Positions 1-11,176 of a stretch of 64,000 nucleotides of DNA are shown here, piece after piece (the first letter of the stretch is position 1; every line of letters starts with the position of its first letter). The notes under the pieces were generated by a model. The model was not told where the DNA came from, ran no database searches, and worked only from the letters and a program-made list of their open reading frames with translations. The DNA lies in NCBI GenBank assembly GCA_005281725.1, contig SSBO01000001.1:5068399-5132398 (forward strand), in the 5' to 3' direction. Made by a program: the position numbers and the translations under genes. This DNA is from Wuchereria bancrofti (taxonomy: Eukaryota; Nematoda; Chromadorea; Rhabditida; Onchocercidae).

Positions 1-2255
1 TAGCGCGGTTTCGAAAGCATTAGACGACAATTTTCTATCCATTCTTGTTTAATCTGTACAGGAGGAAGGTTCGGTTCCGGCATAAAACGGTAATCCATTT
101 CAATTTTTTTCTCTCTCATTGCTATTGTATTGCTGGAAAATATCTTCTGTTTGGAATGAGAAATTTTTAGAAATCTTTTCATACCTTAAAACGTGACAAA
201 AAACAATTATTTCCGGCAATATCAGAAAACGCAAATAACGTACCCGTAGCGGTCAACAGTACGTGTTTCATTCAATACTGTGCCTCCAGCTCTGAGAATT
301 TCGTACTGCCGACCTAGTTCACTGTTGACAGCTGTATACACCATGCGTAAGCTATTTAAATTTTTGATCTCAGTTCGAACACCTCTATTATCGGTATTAT
401 CTCCGCCAAGTGAAATGTTGACATCCACTCGAAACTGAGCCTCTTTAATAGATTCATTTTTTTTAAACAACTTTTCCATCCTTTCTGTTTAACTGACCGA
501 CAAGAGAGAAACAAAGAGAAACTTCTAATATAATAGAAATGTTAACTTTGCATTTCTCCTTCGCACAAATCATTTTCCATGAGAGTCAAACGTAGCTGTT
601 CAATGAAGCAGTAAGCTTCTAAAGCGGAATTTATGGTTGGAGAAGTCACTATTTCTAATAATGCAACTCCTGCAAAATAACTCTTTTCAAATTCTAGAGG
701 CAAACCTCAGTTTCAATTCTTCAGTATTACAAAAAAAGAAAAATGAATAAGATTATTATTACCAGCTCGATTGAAATCGATCAATGAACGATTGTTACTG
801 AAATCGTGAATTGTACGACCACTATCATGTTCCAATTGAATTCTCAGAATATCTACACACTTTTTGTACGGAATAAATGACTATAAAGAATACCATTTGT
901 GTTATATTCAAAGTAGAAAAATATAAAATAATAATTAAAGAACACTTGCCTCATCATTACAGTGGACGTAATATTCAAAGAAACCAGAATGGGCAATCGG
1001 GTGGTTTTGCTGAGTGATCTGATAGCCAGCCGGCATGTCTGCATAGAAGTAATGTTTACGTACAAACTGACATCTTTCCGGTATCGTACAGTTTAACAGC
1101 AAACCCGCTGTTATACCTTTCTAAACGAAACTTATATGAAATTCACTTTTGTTTTATTTGCATTTCATTAACTAAACTGACTCAATTTCATTTCATCATT
1201 TCATTTATTTATATACTATCCGTAACACTCATAAATTGTGTGATTTTCAGAAAACTAGCCATATCACAATCAGTGTTGAAAAAATGTATACTGGATCACA
1301 GCCACTTCTTACATTTGACCTTTCGGCATCTTTGTTTACAGATTAATTTTATTAAGAAATACAAATTTACATGCCATTTTGGCATAATGTCCATCTTTTA
1401 AATGCATCATTCGAATTACTGCAATTCGTTCTATAACTTCTTACAGTCACCAAACAATTGTTCTGCGCTCACTTTATATATCCTTCAACTCGATTGTCAA
1501 CATCCCTATTTTATATCTTAGTATTTGTATTGTCTAATAAATTATTTAGAAATCATTCGTGTAGCTCAGACAACAATTGTCAGTGTATTCTAGTATGTAT
1601 GAGTAATAAAAGCAAGTTGCGAATAAGACGTCAATGGGTACGACACTAACCATTACGGCAGCTTTGTTGAGAACGGGAAGAGTGCCAGGAATTGCCATAT
1701 CGAACAATGCAACAGATGTATTTGCACGGGCATCATTATCAAATGTTGCTGCTGAGAATAACTTCGTTCTGAAAATTATGCAGATGTGGACACCAGTATG
1801 CATGTATTAAAAATTTATTAGGACTACCATCTATCTTTTTGCTCTTAAAAATTCTGCTTGATCTTGCCCGCTCTTGATAATTAGCTGCATCGTCCTATCT
1901 AAACTTTCACCGGACTTAATCACTAGTTTATAGATCATCTCCCACAACCTACTCATATCTGGAATTTAAAGATTAAAAAAATTGAAGCTTTTTATAAGCC
2001 ATCATGTTATATCCTGATCTTGGACAGTGACAAACAGAAGCGAATAATAAAGAGCCAAGTCAATCCCCTAGTAAAAGATCTATATATTTGAAATACTTAC
2101 AATCTAATAAAAGCAAATAACGGGCATCACTTCAAAAGAGAAACATCATTAGAAAACCTGGTCATTATTTGAGCATGTATTTCTAGACCAATGAGTGGTA
2201 GATATTTCACTGTGGTTTCTCCGGGAATGCAAAACAATTTATTCCATAGTCTCAT
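1..2255 (-). CDS. gatB: Glutamyl-tRNA(Gln) amidotransferase subunit B, mitochondrial (5' part, truncated by window edge)
   Basis: GatB is the tRNA-binding subunit of the GatCAB amidotransferase, which converts mischarged Glu-tRNA(Gln) to Gln-tRNA(Gln) in mitochondria. Seven exons close in phase: 2255-2158, 1768-1651, 1120-950, 880-763, 669-547, 484-244 and 132 to beyond 1. They give about 333 residues of a family that usually has 450-550. Family signatures appear in order: PLIGLEIHAQ near residue 22, KLFSAATF, FDMAIPGTLPVLNK, KHYFYADMPAGYQITQQ, LEHDSGRTIHDF, FRVDVNISLGG, RTEIKNLNS and MDYRFMPEPNLPP. The start is the first ATG upstream of the conserved core. The exon at 1120-950 ends in a GC donor (GAG|GCAAGT), the only phase-compatible choice. 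The introns show this is a nuclear gene and not a bacterial insertion. A second partial copy lies at 7152-7533. Confidence 0.93.
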
Positions 2256-2949
2256 TTGCACTACAATATTATATTAAAAACGTGCTAGAGCAACGGACTC
2301 CAGAGACTTACAAGTAACCTCAACAATCAAACTTTCTCTCTTACAATCTCAAAACTCCCTAACCTAATCCACATGTCTACCATACAGTATGCAATATCGT
2401 CTCCCTCTACACATTGTTTGCCAATCCTTCTTATCTAATAACTAAAAAAGATTGCCCCAGAGTGTGATTTTTCTAAATGCTGATACTTTCATCAATTAAT
2501 TTTTAGAACGGCTTGATTAGCGATACCATGAAAGTTGATGATTAAGCATTACGTAAAACGTGAGAAAACACTTTTAAAAAATGATTTATTAAAATATCAA
2601 CATTATAAAATTCAGTGGAAGGGTTCCACTTAAAAATAAAGATAACAACGTTCATTGGAGAAAGCACACAGCTTTAATGCAAATATTTTCGAAGTTCAAA
2701 AATTTGTACAAAACGCAATTTCCAGTATAAAACAAGTAAGAAAAATTAACCGCTTTAAAAAAAGATTATTCCGATGATTAAAAAGTATACTTGGTCTTAT
2801 TAGGAATGGATGTGTTAGTGGCTCGAGACAATCTAATGTTTCGAAAGAACAAAGTAGTGACTTAAAAAAAAGAATTCTGTAAAAAACAATCGGCTCATTC
2901 CAAGTTCAATCAATATCTTATCCGAATTTCTATTACCAGTCACCCAATA
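2256..2949. other. Intergenic region between FTSJ1 3' end and gatB start
   Basis: This holds the likely 5' flank of gatB and the 3' flank of FTSJ1, both on the minus strand. It is AT-rich with short A and T runs. I see no coding exon, RNA gene or repeat that I can support. Confidence 0.5.
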
Positions 2950-5264
2950 TTAATTATTAAAAACAAAGCATTCTGCAAATGCTTCAGCTAGTTCGTCACC
3001 AATCCCTAAATTTCCAGCAGAATCGGCTTCTTTTTTGTCCGCTGCTGTCTTTCGAATTGGGACATCACATTTGAAGAATGGCTCTTCCATTTCAGGTCTA
3101 GCAAGTTTACCAGATTTTTTCAAGGTACATGCTTTCTAAAATTAAAAAGATTTTCCGATAAGAGAAAACACAAAAAGAAATAAGAAATCTTACTTTGTAT
3201 GCAGGTTCCGTAGGAGGCTGCACTACTGGCCTATATTCATATCGTCTCCGCTGTGCTTCATCCGAAAAACCTGGCAATTCCAGCTTATATGTCCGATCTG
3301 AATCCCAGCCGGACAAATCACCGCAGGCAAGGAATGGCACCAGAAGGCGGCTGGATCCCAACAAACTGTTCACTTCCGCATCTGAAGCCGCTATTAAAAT
3401 TATAGCTGTTTAAATGCAAATTGGACGAAAAGTAGAAATTTTAGAAAACATCAATAACTGGGACAAGCTTTTAAAGACAACCTACCATAGTCTGGACATA
3501 ACATTGGATTTTTCATCGTTGGTGTATATCTCTTCGGTAAGCTGAATCCATTACAAACAACAAATGCTTCTGAAATTAAAAACGAAACTTCATTCATAAT
3601 ATCAATGCATTAAAATGTATCGTACTCTTAAAATAAGCAATAAATGATAGATTCATTTTTCTCACCACAACTACTTTGCCGGCTACTACGTGGCTTCGCA
3701 CAATAGACCTCTTTGAAAAAAATTTTCAGCTGCGCATATAACAGTGTGATATCACGCGCACGAAATATCTAAATTCAAATTTTGCTTTTAACAAATATGC
3801 AAATTCTCGCTAACAGATTTCAAACAGTATTGCAATAGCTTAGGCACAAAATAACACATAAAAATTTTAAGTAACTGAACGAACCTTAGCAACAAAGGTT
3901 CCTGCTTCCTTTAATACGAAGGTTGCAATATTCAATGCCTAAAATTTGATTCAAATTTATTCACTTTTTGGTTTAGAAACTGATAAATGCAAAAAATTTT
4001 GAAAAAATTTCCTGAAATACTAATAATAACTTGAAACAGCAATAAGTTCACGCAGTAATAATAAAACTTTGAATTTAACTGACTGATACTTACTGCTAAA
4101 ACAAGTTGACTCTGCATGTATTCGTCAAGCGCATGTAGTCCAGTTACTGAAATAATCGACCTAATGTAAATAAAACGAAACTAACAGAAATAATTCTAAG
4201 CATATAAGAAACCAAATATCAAATGTTACCATCGGGAGCGCCATCGCAAATAACCAAATCGGCCTTTGATCCTTCCAAATAAGAAATAATTTTCTTGGCT
4301 GTACAAGCCTAAAAGCTATAAAAGACTAGTTTTAAAAGCACGATTTTCACGAAAGAAATATGCAAAAAAATGAAAGTCTAAGAAGTCCGTACAAACCTCG
4401 GTTATATCACCTTGCAGTTGAATTATACCAGGAAGTGGTGACATTGGTTGCAGATCAACAGCGACTATACGTATCTGCAATTCAAAACATATACAAAGTA
4501 TGGACATGAAAAGGTTGTGAAAAAAAAAAACATATATGATCGATAAATTTCATTTCCAACATTGTCATCTTTATTGCTAGAAAAAAATTGTAATAAAAAA
4601 AAAATTTGACTGTAGGACTCACAGCCTTCCGTTTCTCATCATCTTGGGCAAAATACACTTTTTTTGATAAGACTTGACTCCAGCTACCGGGTGCAGCACA
4701 TAGATCAACAACTCGATGAACACCTAGAAAACTTCCGTGCAATATTAACAGAAACTGAATTCAATTACTTGAAAAAATCCATAATCCATATTAAATTTCA
4801 CTTCCTTTATGCTTTTCTGAAGAATATCACTATCATTTATATTCTCAAAAACTTAAGTAACAAAGGTAAGTCAGACATGGGATCTGATGTGCAAACCTAC
4901 TTTGTAAAACATGAGTCAAATGATTTTTGCAGTATAGTGTAAATTATTTCACCAGATTTGTATTAAAAACATGCCCTTTTACTCTGATAGTGTGCACCAC
5001 TGCCAGACTTACTAACTTCCCTAAACACAAATCACGATTAGTGGATGGATTCGATTAATGGAGGGCAGACTAAATGTTATTAATGTACGGAAAGCTAACC
5101 ATTTCATTCTGTATCTGAACATTTAAACCATCAAAACGCATACCTTCAAATATATTAAATTCATCGTCGATCTGCATTAACTTAAATGCACTGCGAGCTC
5201 GCCATCCTTCTTCCTTCGCCAGCCGATAATATATATCCCGCTTGTCTTTGGATGTTTTCCCCAT
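2950..5264 (-). CDS. FTSJ1: FTSJ1/Trm7-type tRNA (ribose-2'-O)-methyltransferase
   Basis: Trm7/FTSJ1 2'-O-methylates the anticodon loop (positions 32 and 34) of selected cytosolic tRNAs using S-adenosylmethionine. Ten exons close in phase: 5264-5144, 4723-4623, 4474-4397, 4308-4230, 4146-4094, 3938-3885, 3768-3666, 3569-3486, 3390-3194 and 3135-2950. They give 351 residues; human FTSJ1 has 329. The N-terminus [20 protein letters not shown] is nearly diagnostic. The SAM loop [14 protein letters not shown] follows, then VICDGAPDG. The RrmJ-family catalytic tetrad is visible as K28, D122, K162 and E197. The C-terminal 60 residues, lysine- and acid-rich, are less conserved. It lies 0.7 kb upstream of gatB on the same strand; no evidence of an operon is visible. 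Confidence 0.95.
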
Positions 5265-5520
5265 GTCTATAGTAAATGATTATCGCATGTTAGGATTTCA
5301 TAAATATATGTACTATTGAAAATATTACCCTAAGGAAAAAAAATTGCATAATTTTCTTATATGACTTAACTTGGACTGAAATTTCATACATTCGACAAAA
5401 GGAAAGGACGACTATTTCATGTTACCAAAACAGCTATACACTACTTTCGCATATACTAAAAAGAGGTTTAACGTGTGGCTGTCAACATATTTGAAAATTA
5501 TACGGTACATGGCCACTGAA

Positions 5521-5820
5521 GAAAAACATTTGTAATTTTTGATGGCAAATTCATCATATTAAACGAAAATAATGACTACGAGTTATCAGTTAGATATGGT
5601 ATAAGTATACGTCAAATACGTAATCCGACTCGCACTATTACCGGAGCTAAGCTGCCCGACATAAAAGCTAAGCTCAATCAAATGGCCGAGCCATTCATCC
5701 TGGTAATTCTAGGATGTGCTGACTTTCTGACTCTCGGAACTTTGTCGAGGCAAAGCGGAGGAAGAAGAAGGGTTAGTGGTGAAACTCTTCTGCAGCACTT
5801 CGTTATAAATGGAAAATACT
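5521..5820 (+). other. Unassigned open frame upstream of the 28S fragment
   Basis: After the TGA at about 5521 one plus-strand frame stays open for roughly 99 codons to the TGA ending at about 5820. It has no ATG in its first half. It contains NPTRTITGAKLPDIKAKLNQ and then PFILVILGCADF. The patch is more GC-rich than its surroundings and reads more like protein than the flanking DNA. The pattern 'GA.LPDIKAKL...PFILVILGC(A)D' faintly recalls the blocks of SGNH-type hydrolase domains carried by some retroelements, but this is only an impression. It may be a decayed mobile-element fragment. I do not assign a function. Confidence 0.25.
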
Positions 5821-5947
5821 GAAATATTCAACTTTGAGTCAAATTACTTGCTGCTTCCGTTCGCGTAGCTCGACGTATAACATTCGTTTACCAGTATTTT
5901 GTTAGTTTTTGATAACTTTCGTGTAAAACGGAAAAGTTTCATCACAC

Positions 5948-6385
5948 TCTTAATGATCACACTCATTTGTTCGCGATTCATTCCCACAGCGCCAGTTCTG
6001 CTTACCAAAAATGGCCCACTTGGAGCACACATTCAATGTCTACGCTTCATAAAAATTTTAAGCAAGCGAGATGTCATACTCATTGAAAGTTTGAGAATAG
6101 GTTGAAGACGTTTCGTCCCACAATTCCTCTAATCATTCGCTTTACCGAATATAACTGCTTTATTTAACGTACTCCAGCTATCCTGAGGGAAACTTCAGAG
6201 GGAACCAGCTACTAGATAGTTCGATTAGTCTTTCGCCCCTATACCAAAGTCAGACGATCGATTTGCACGTCAGAATCGCTTCGGACCTTCACCAGAGTTT
6301 CCTCTGACTTCATCCTGCTCAGGTATAGTTCACCATCTTTCGGGTCCTAGCATATACGCTCTACCTCCGCCCTATTGCATGCAAC
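5948..6385 (-). pseudogene. Dispersed 28S (LSU) rRNA fragment, antisense
   Basis: Read on the minus strand, this is a diverged piece of large-subunit rRNA from the D2/D3 region. On the plus strand, conserved blocks in rDNA order are: CCAGTTCTGCTTACC at about 5993, AATGGCCCACTTGGAG, GTTTGAGAATAGGTTGA at about 6089, CTAATCATTCGCTTTACC, CAGCTATCCTGAGGGAAAC, GATTAGTCTTTCGCCCCTAT, CGATTTGCACGTCAG and TTCACCATCTTTCGGGTCCT. Substitutions and small gaps lie inside normally invariant stretches, and both ends fade into AT-rich DNA. I infer a dispersed rDNA fragment and not a working gene. Its limits are approximate. Confidence 0.88.
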
Positions 6386-6823
6386 ATGAACGGGGTTATG
6401 TTACGCCATATATATAATATACTTTTACATATACAAGTATATATAGATCACATATCAATAGAAGTCAGTAAGTTAGGGAACAATCCAAAGATATACTGGT
6501 GATTGTTCCCTAGATTAAGAAATAGTGACTTGATCCCTAGAGAGGATGATTTTCACCTAGTTGCAAATGTGGTGTCATATGTACATTCCATTGATTTTTT
6601 TTTCTATTTCGTCAGTTAGAAATTAAAAGGATAAAGGGAAATATGGATAGTTATGTTTTTCTACGTTATTAGAAATACTAGAGCATAATAATATGTTACA
6701 GGAATTAATCACTGGAACAGATTTTCGACTCGAATTTTTTATGCAAAAGTCAAGGAAATGAAGCAGTAATTTGAAGTTTGAGGACGTAGAAACTATTGCA
6801 GTTATTCTCTTTTCTCTCAAATG

Positions 6824-7150
6824 TTTTGATTAAATAACCTAGTGGAGAGACTTCCTAGGTTATCTATTAGCCTATTAATCAGGAAAATGGTAGATGTCTA
6901 TCAAAACCCACTTGGATCTGAAATTCTTAAACGCATGAACTGATTCGTTTTCTTGCTATATTCTGCATCCTTTATTGCTTGCAAATACATTACAAAGCAA
7001 TCGTCTTGCAAATTTCTAAATGAAAATTCCTAAATGACCCTAACCCCTTTTGGAGTGCAATAATAAGCCAAAACATTTTTAACTAGTAAACTTCCGTATT
7101 AGGGAAAGTTAATTTTTCAGTTCTAGGCTATGTATACAAAAACAAAAACT
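6824..7150 (+). repeat. Duplicated 327-bp block, copy 1 (ends at the assembly gap)
   Basis: This block runs to the base before the N at 7151. It recurs at 7650-7976 with three substitutions found by eye. The second copy continues into unique sequence while this one stops at the N, as expected for a contig end overlapping another contig. Confidence 0.9.
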
Positions 7151-7151
7151 N
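7151..7151. other. Single N: assembly gap or contig join
   Basis: This is the only ambiguous base in the window. The sequence before it is repeated at 7650-7976, and the sequence after it repeats gatB from position 424 onward. Both facts point to a scaffold join and not to one ambiguous base call. Confidence 0.9.
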
Positions 7152-7533
7152 TCCACTCGAAACTGAGCCTCTTTAATAGATTCATTTTTTTTAAACAACT
7201 TTTCCATCCTTTCTGTTTAACTGACCGACAAGAGAGAAACAAAGAGAAACTTCTAATATAATAGAAATGTTAACTTTGCATTTCTCCTTCGCACAAATCA
7301 TTTTCCATGAGAGTCAAACGTAGCTGTTCAATGAAGCAGTAAGCTTCTAAAGCGGAATTTATGGTTGGAGAAGTCACTATTTCTAATAAAGCAACTCCTG
7401 CAAAATAACTCTTTTCAAATTCTAGAGGCAAACCTCAGTTTCAATTCTTCAGTGTTACAAAAAAAGAAAAATGAATAAGATTATTATTACCAGCTCGATT
7501 GAAATCGATCAATGAACGTTACTGAAATCGTGC
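7152..7533 (-). pseudogene. Second partial copy of gatB (parts of exons 4-6), frameshifted
   Basis: This copy matches gatB positions 424-809 almost base for base, at an offset of 6728. It covers the start of exon 6 (7152-7212), all of exon 5 (7275-7397), the intron between, and part of exon 4. I see three differences. One is a synonymous change in exon 5 (base 7390, equivalent to 662), one is intronic, and one is a 4-bp loss in exon 4 opposite 787-790 that breaks the frame. Homology stops abruptly near 7533. It could be a real truncated duplication, but its start directly after the N makes an alternative-haplotype contig more likely. Confidence 0.8.
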
Positions 7534-7649
7534 AAATATCACCGTTTTAGACACCAACGAATATCAGCGTTTATTTTTATTCATATTATTATTACTATTT
7601 ACTACCATATTAAAATTATTCATCAATCTATTAATTTTTCTCTTGAATA

Positions 7650-7976
7650 TTTTGATTAAATAACTTAGTGGAGAGACTTCCCAGGTTATCTATTAGCCTA
7701 TTAATCAGGAAAATGATAGATGTCTATCAAAACCCACTTGGATCTGAAATTCTTAAACGCATGAACTGATTCGTTTTCTTGCTATATTCTGCATCCTTTA
7801 TTGCTTGCAAATACATTACAAAGCAATCGTCTTGCAAATTTCTAAATGAAAATTCCTAAATGACCCTAACCCCTTTTGGAGTGCAATAATAAGCCAAAAC
7901 ATTTTTAACTAGTAAACTTCCGTATTAGGGAAAGTTAATTTTTCAGTTCTAGGCTATGTATACAAAAACAAAAACT
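7650..7976 (+). repeat. Duplicated 327-bp block, copy 2
   Basis: This is the second copy of 6824-7150. About 116 bp of sequence seen only once (7534-7649) separate it from the gatB copy, and unique sequence continues after 7976. On this contig the gatB piece and this block are therefore about 0.1 kb apart, against about 6 kb on the left-hand contig. Confidence 0.9.
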
Positions 7977-10900
7977 TCACATAGAAATATTTACTTTTTT
8001 TCATTAGGTTTTCTAAAAATTTTGTTAGTATCAGACTCAACTTTTGCATTCAGTGCACTTTATTTTTTATATCACCGCGTCATGGTGCACCTACTTTTAG
8101 AATTCGTTATCTTCTGAACTTTGGACACATTGATGTGTCACCGTCTCATTCGCATCACGGTTGTGTCATTAAACTGCATGCATTATTTGTTTGATTAATA
8201 AATGTATTGAACTGTCAGTTAGTTTATTCAACTGCATTTTTTGTCTACCTTTAGAACTCTTTCCATCTATGATAGTTTGTTGATTTCAATATTATTTGAC
8301 AATTTTCGTAAGCTATAAATCAGTGGAGTTTTGGGAAATGTGTTATGACTGTATGTGGTAGTTCAGAATTTTCTAAATTCAGAAAATCCTCATATTTTAC
8401 ATAGACCAAAACCTTGTACATTCAGTATATTTTTTTTCAAACAAAACTCAATTTCAAGCATAACATTTTAATATGCATGAAATCATCAGCGACTGACATT
8501 AAATGAATATTAAACCCGGAAGAAACTTATTCGACAGACTGTGCCAACGCAGAAATGGATAATTTACATGATATCATCAGCAACAAATGATTGGTAATAT
8601 GATTAAGATTTATATGACATCATCATTTACGGAACAACGAATTCTCAGTATCAACCAAATCATGGCGTTGTCAAGTCAAAAAAAAAAAAAAAGAAAAACA
8701 AGGGATGTGGTGCTACTTTTTGGCAGTGAAAAGAATATAGCAGGCGCAATAAAATATTTTTATCAGATAAAATTTACGTAAATGGCCGCAGCAGACGATG
8801 AAAAACTGTTTGAAAACATTAAAAAGATTTAAACAACTAACTATGCCGTTATCAAGATACATCGACAGGATTAACTTACAATTTTTGCGTTTTATTTTGT
8901 GAGTTAACTACATCAAGAAATGAGCGGCATAGAACAACAATCAATCTGCAGCAATAATAAGATGAAGAGATATATTCAGAAGCATATATAAAGCACAAAT
9001 AATTTGATTTCAGAATGGTAAAGACAAGTGAAAGCAAACTGTAGGTTCGAGCAATATCGTCTAAACTATTTAGCATAAACTGAAGACTTTAAGAGAAAAT
9101 TCTAGTACGACAGAAGTCAACAAAGTAAGGAGGTATAGCGCAATAGGTGCCTCTTTACAAATGCCTCACTAAACATTTCATAAGCTGTCTTCTCAGATGA
9201 TTTTTCGCGAGAATAATGAGATTTTGAATATGCCTTTAAAACCCCAATTTGATTCCAAAATCTTATCCAAAGTTGTTTGCTAAAGATCAGAGTAAGACCA
9301 GAGTACGAACTATCCACAAAGTAATGGAAGAAAACTTTCATTCAAGAAGTCAGCTTAAAAAGCAGTATGGGGAACATATCAAAAAAGTAGATTGTCGGTG
9401 AGCACAAAAGCGGTAGCATACAAAATTCAACCGCCCAAGCTTAAAAAATCAAATTTTAGAAAAATTCATAATGCAACAAAAAATGAAGCTCCAAATATGC
9501 ACAAAACAGCTATACGTGAGCGATGGAATTTGCTTACCTTTTGTAACCAGATTTCTTGTCCATTTAAATAAAAAAAAAGTGTCAGAAAACATTACGAAGT
9601 CACTAAGAATCGCTAATTAAGCCATCTAATTAGGGTACAAGTTTAGAGAACAGAAATATGGCGCTTTTGTCTAGAACAAGATTGGCAAAAGAAAAATTTA
9701 ATCTCTAAGAAACAATTCAAAAATTAAACTAAATTTTAGAATGAAATCGGAATCGACGATTTCTATGTCTTCTAAGCAAAATTTCCATAATATGGATATC
9801 AATTAGCGATATATAATTATTTAAGAAAAGTGAGTTTTAACAGCGTAACCATGAATCTTAGGTCCCTATTGGTCGCACTAGACACTCTGAATCAATTAAA
9901 GCTCAAAGAGGAGAATGTACCAAGATCTCAACTTGCTAAAACAATACAGAAATAATAGTTGCAACGACAATTTAATATAATTAATATCTTAAATATCCCC
10001 AGCTGAAACACCCGTTTACATCCAATAACATGCAAACAAGCTAACTACAATATAGAACATAAACATTTAAAAAATCACATCATTATATCAATTTGTTATT
10101 TCTGCGTAAACGACTTTTAATCTCAACCTTCTAAATTCGTGAGAAAATAAAAGGGTGCAAGGATTTAAAAGTATTTCAAAAGCTACTAAATTTTAGAATT
10201 ATAAAATATGATTGCAAAAATTTACTATAATGATATGAAAAAACTGTAAAATAATAACTATTCGGAGCAGCTCATACAAATGGTCGTAAAGGAAAATTAC
10301 ACAGATATACAAATCGTTTGAAGGCAAGAAATAATGAATGAACAATATAATTTTTTGAGATCACACAGCAAGTCACATATATTCACTTGAGCTGTAAGCA
10401 TAAAATTAGATAAAAGAAAGATTTATTTCTAGCAAATGTCCCATGTTAGCAAAAACATATATGTATGATTCCTCCTTCGAACAATATGTCTCTATCTTTA
10501 CTGATGTATTTACAGTTTTCTTTTAATTTTCAAAACTAAATACATTCTCTTCTTAAGCAATTTAAATGAATTGTGCCTGCGATTCTATGAATGAGAAACA
10601 CTTACGTACGTATTATATAGACAAACATTTTGCATTTGCCACACATTATCGGTCTTTAACTCCAAAATTCTGCTAAAATTTGTTTTGTCTTTGTAAATAA
10701 CTGGCACGTATATTACACGAACATGCGAGATGCAAGTTATGCTCAGCAATCCTCCATCCGATCATAAATGAATACATGAATAATTAATTAAAAGTATGAT
10801 CGGAAGAAAGAATAGAAATTCTGAATTCAGTAATTTTATAAGCATTTTACATATATTGCAAATAATTATGTCACATCTATCAAAAGACAGGTAATATCAT

Positions 10901-11176
10901 CCTCCCTTTTAAACAGTAAGCAATTAAAATTAGTTATTGCCAAATAATAGAATATTAAGTCTCCAATTTAAATCTTTAAAATTTATTAATTCCAACCGTA
11001 ATTCCTAACTTACAGCAATGCAGTTCACATCTCTTACTCTATACTAATTTCAGGCATTTCTTTGTCTAGACGTTAATATTAGTGTTAACAGTAATAAGAA
11101 TAAATAAATGGTAAGGGGTTTAGTTTTACATTCTCTTACTCTATACTACCAGCAAAACGACTGTGCAGTATATTCG
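7977..11176. other. Gene-free AT-rich region, 3' of bre-3
   Basis: This stretch holds short ORFs only, none with recognisable domains or convincing splice partners. Around 8480-8600 two similar short phrases centred on 'atcatcagc' occur, and an A14 run lies near 8680. Its right end is the 3' flank of bre-3. No RNA gene or mobile element recognised. Confidence 0.45.

Noticed and set aside
1..2255. gatB as a Wolbachia-derived bacterial gene (common in filarial genomes)
   Set aside because: The gene has six introns visible in the window and animal-type exon structure, so it is the nuclear mitochondrial-targeted gene.
6824..6874. Short hairpin (9-bp arms) in the duplicated block
   Set aside because: The second copy carries non-compensating changes in both arms, so the pairing is not preserved.
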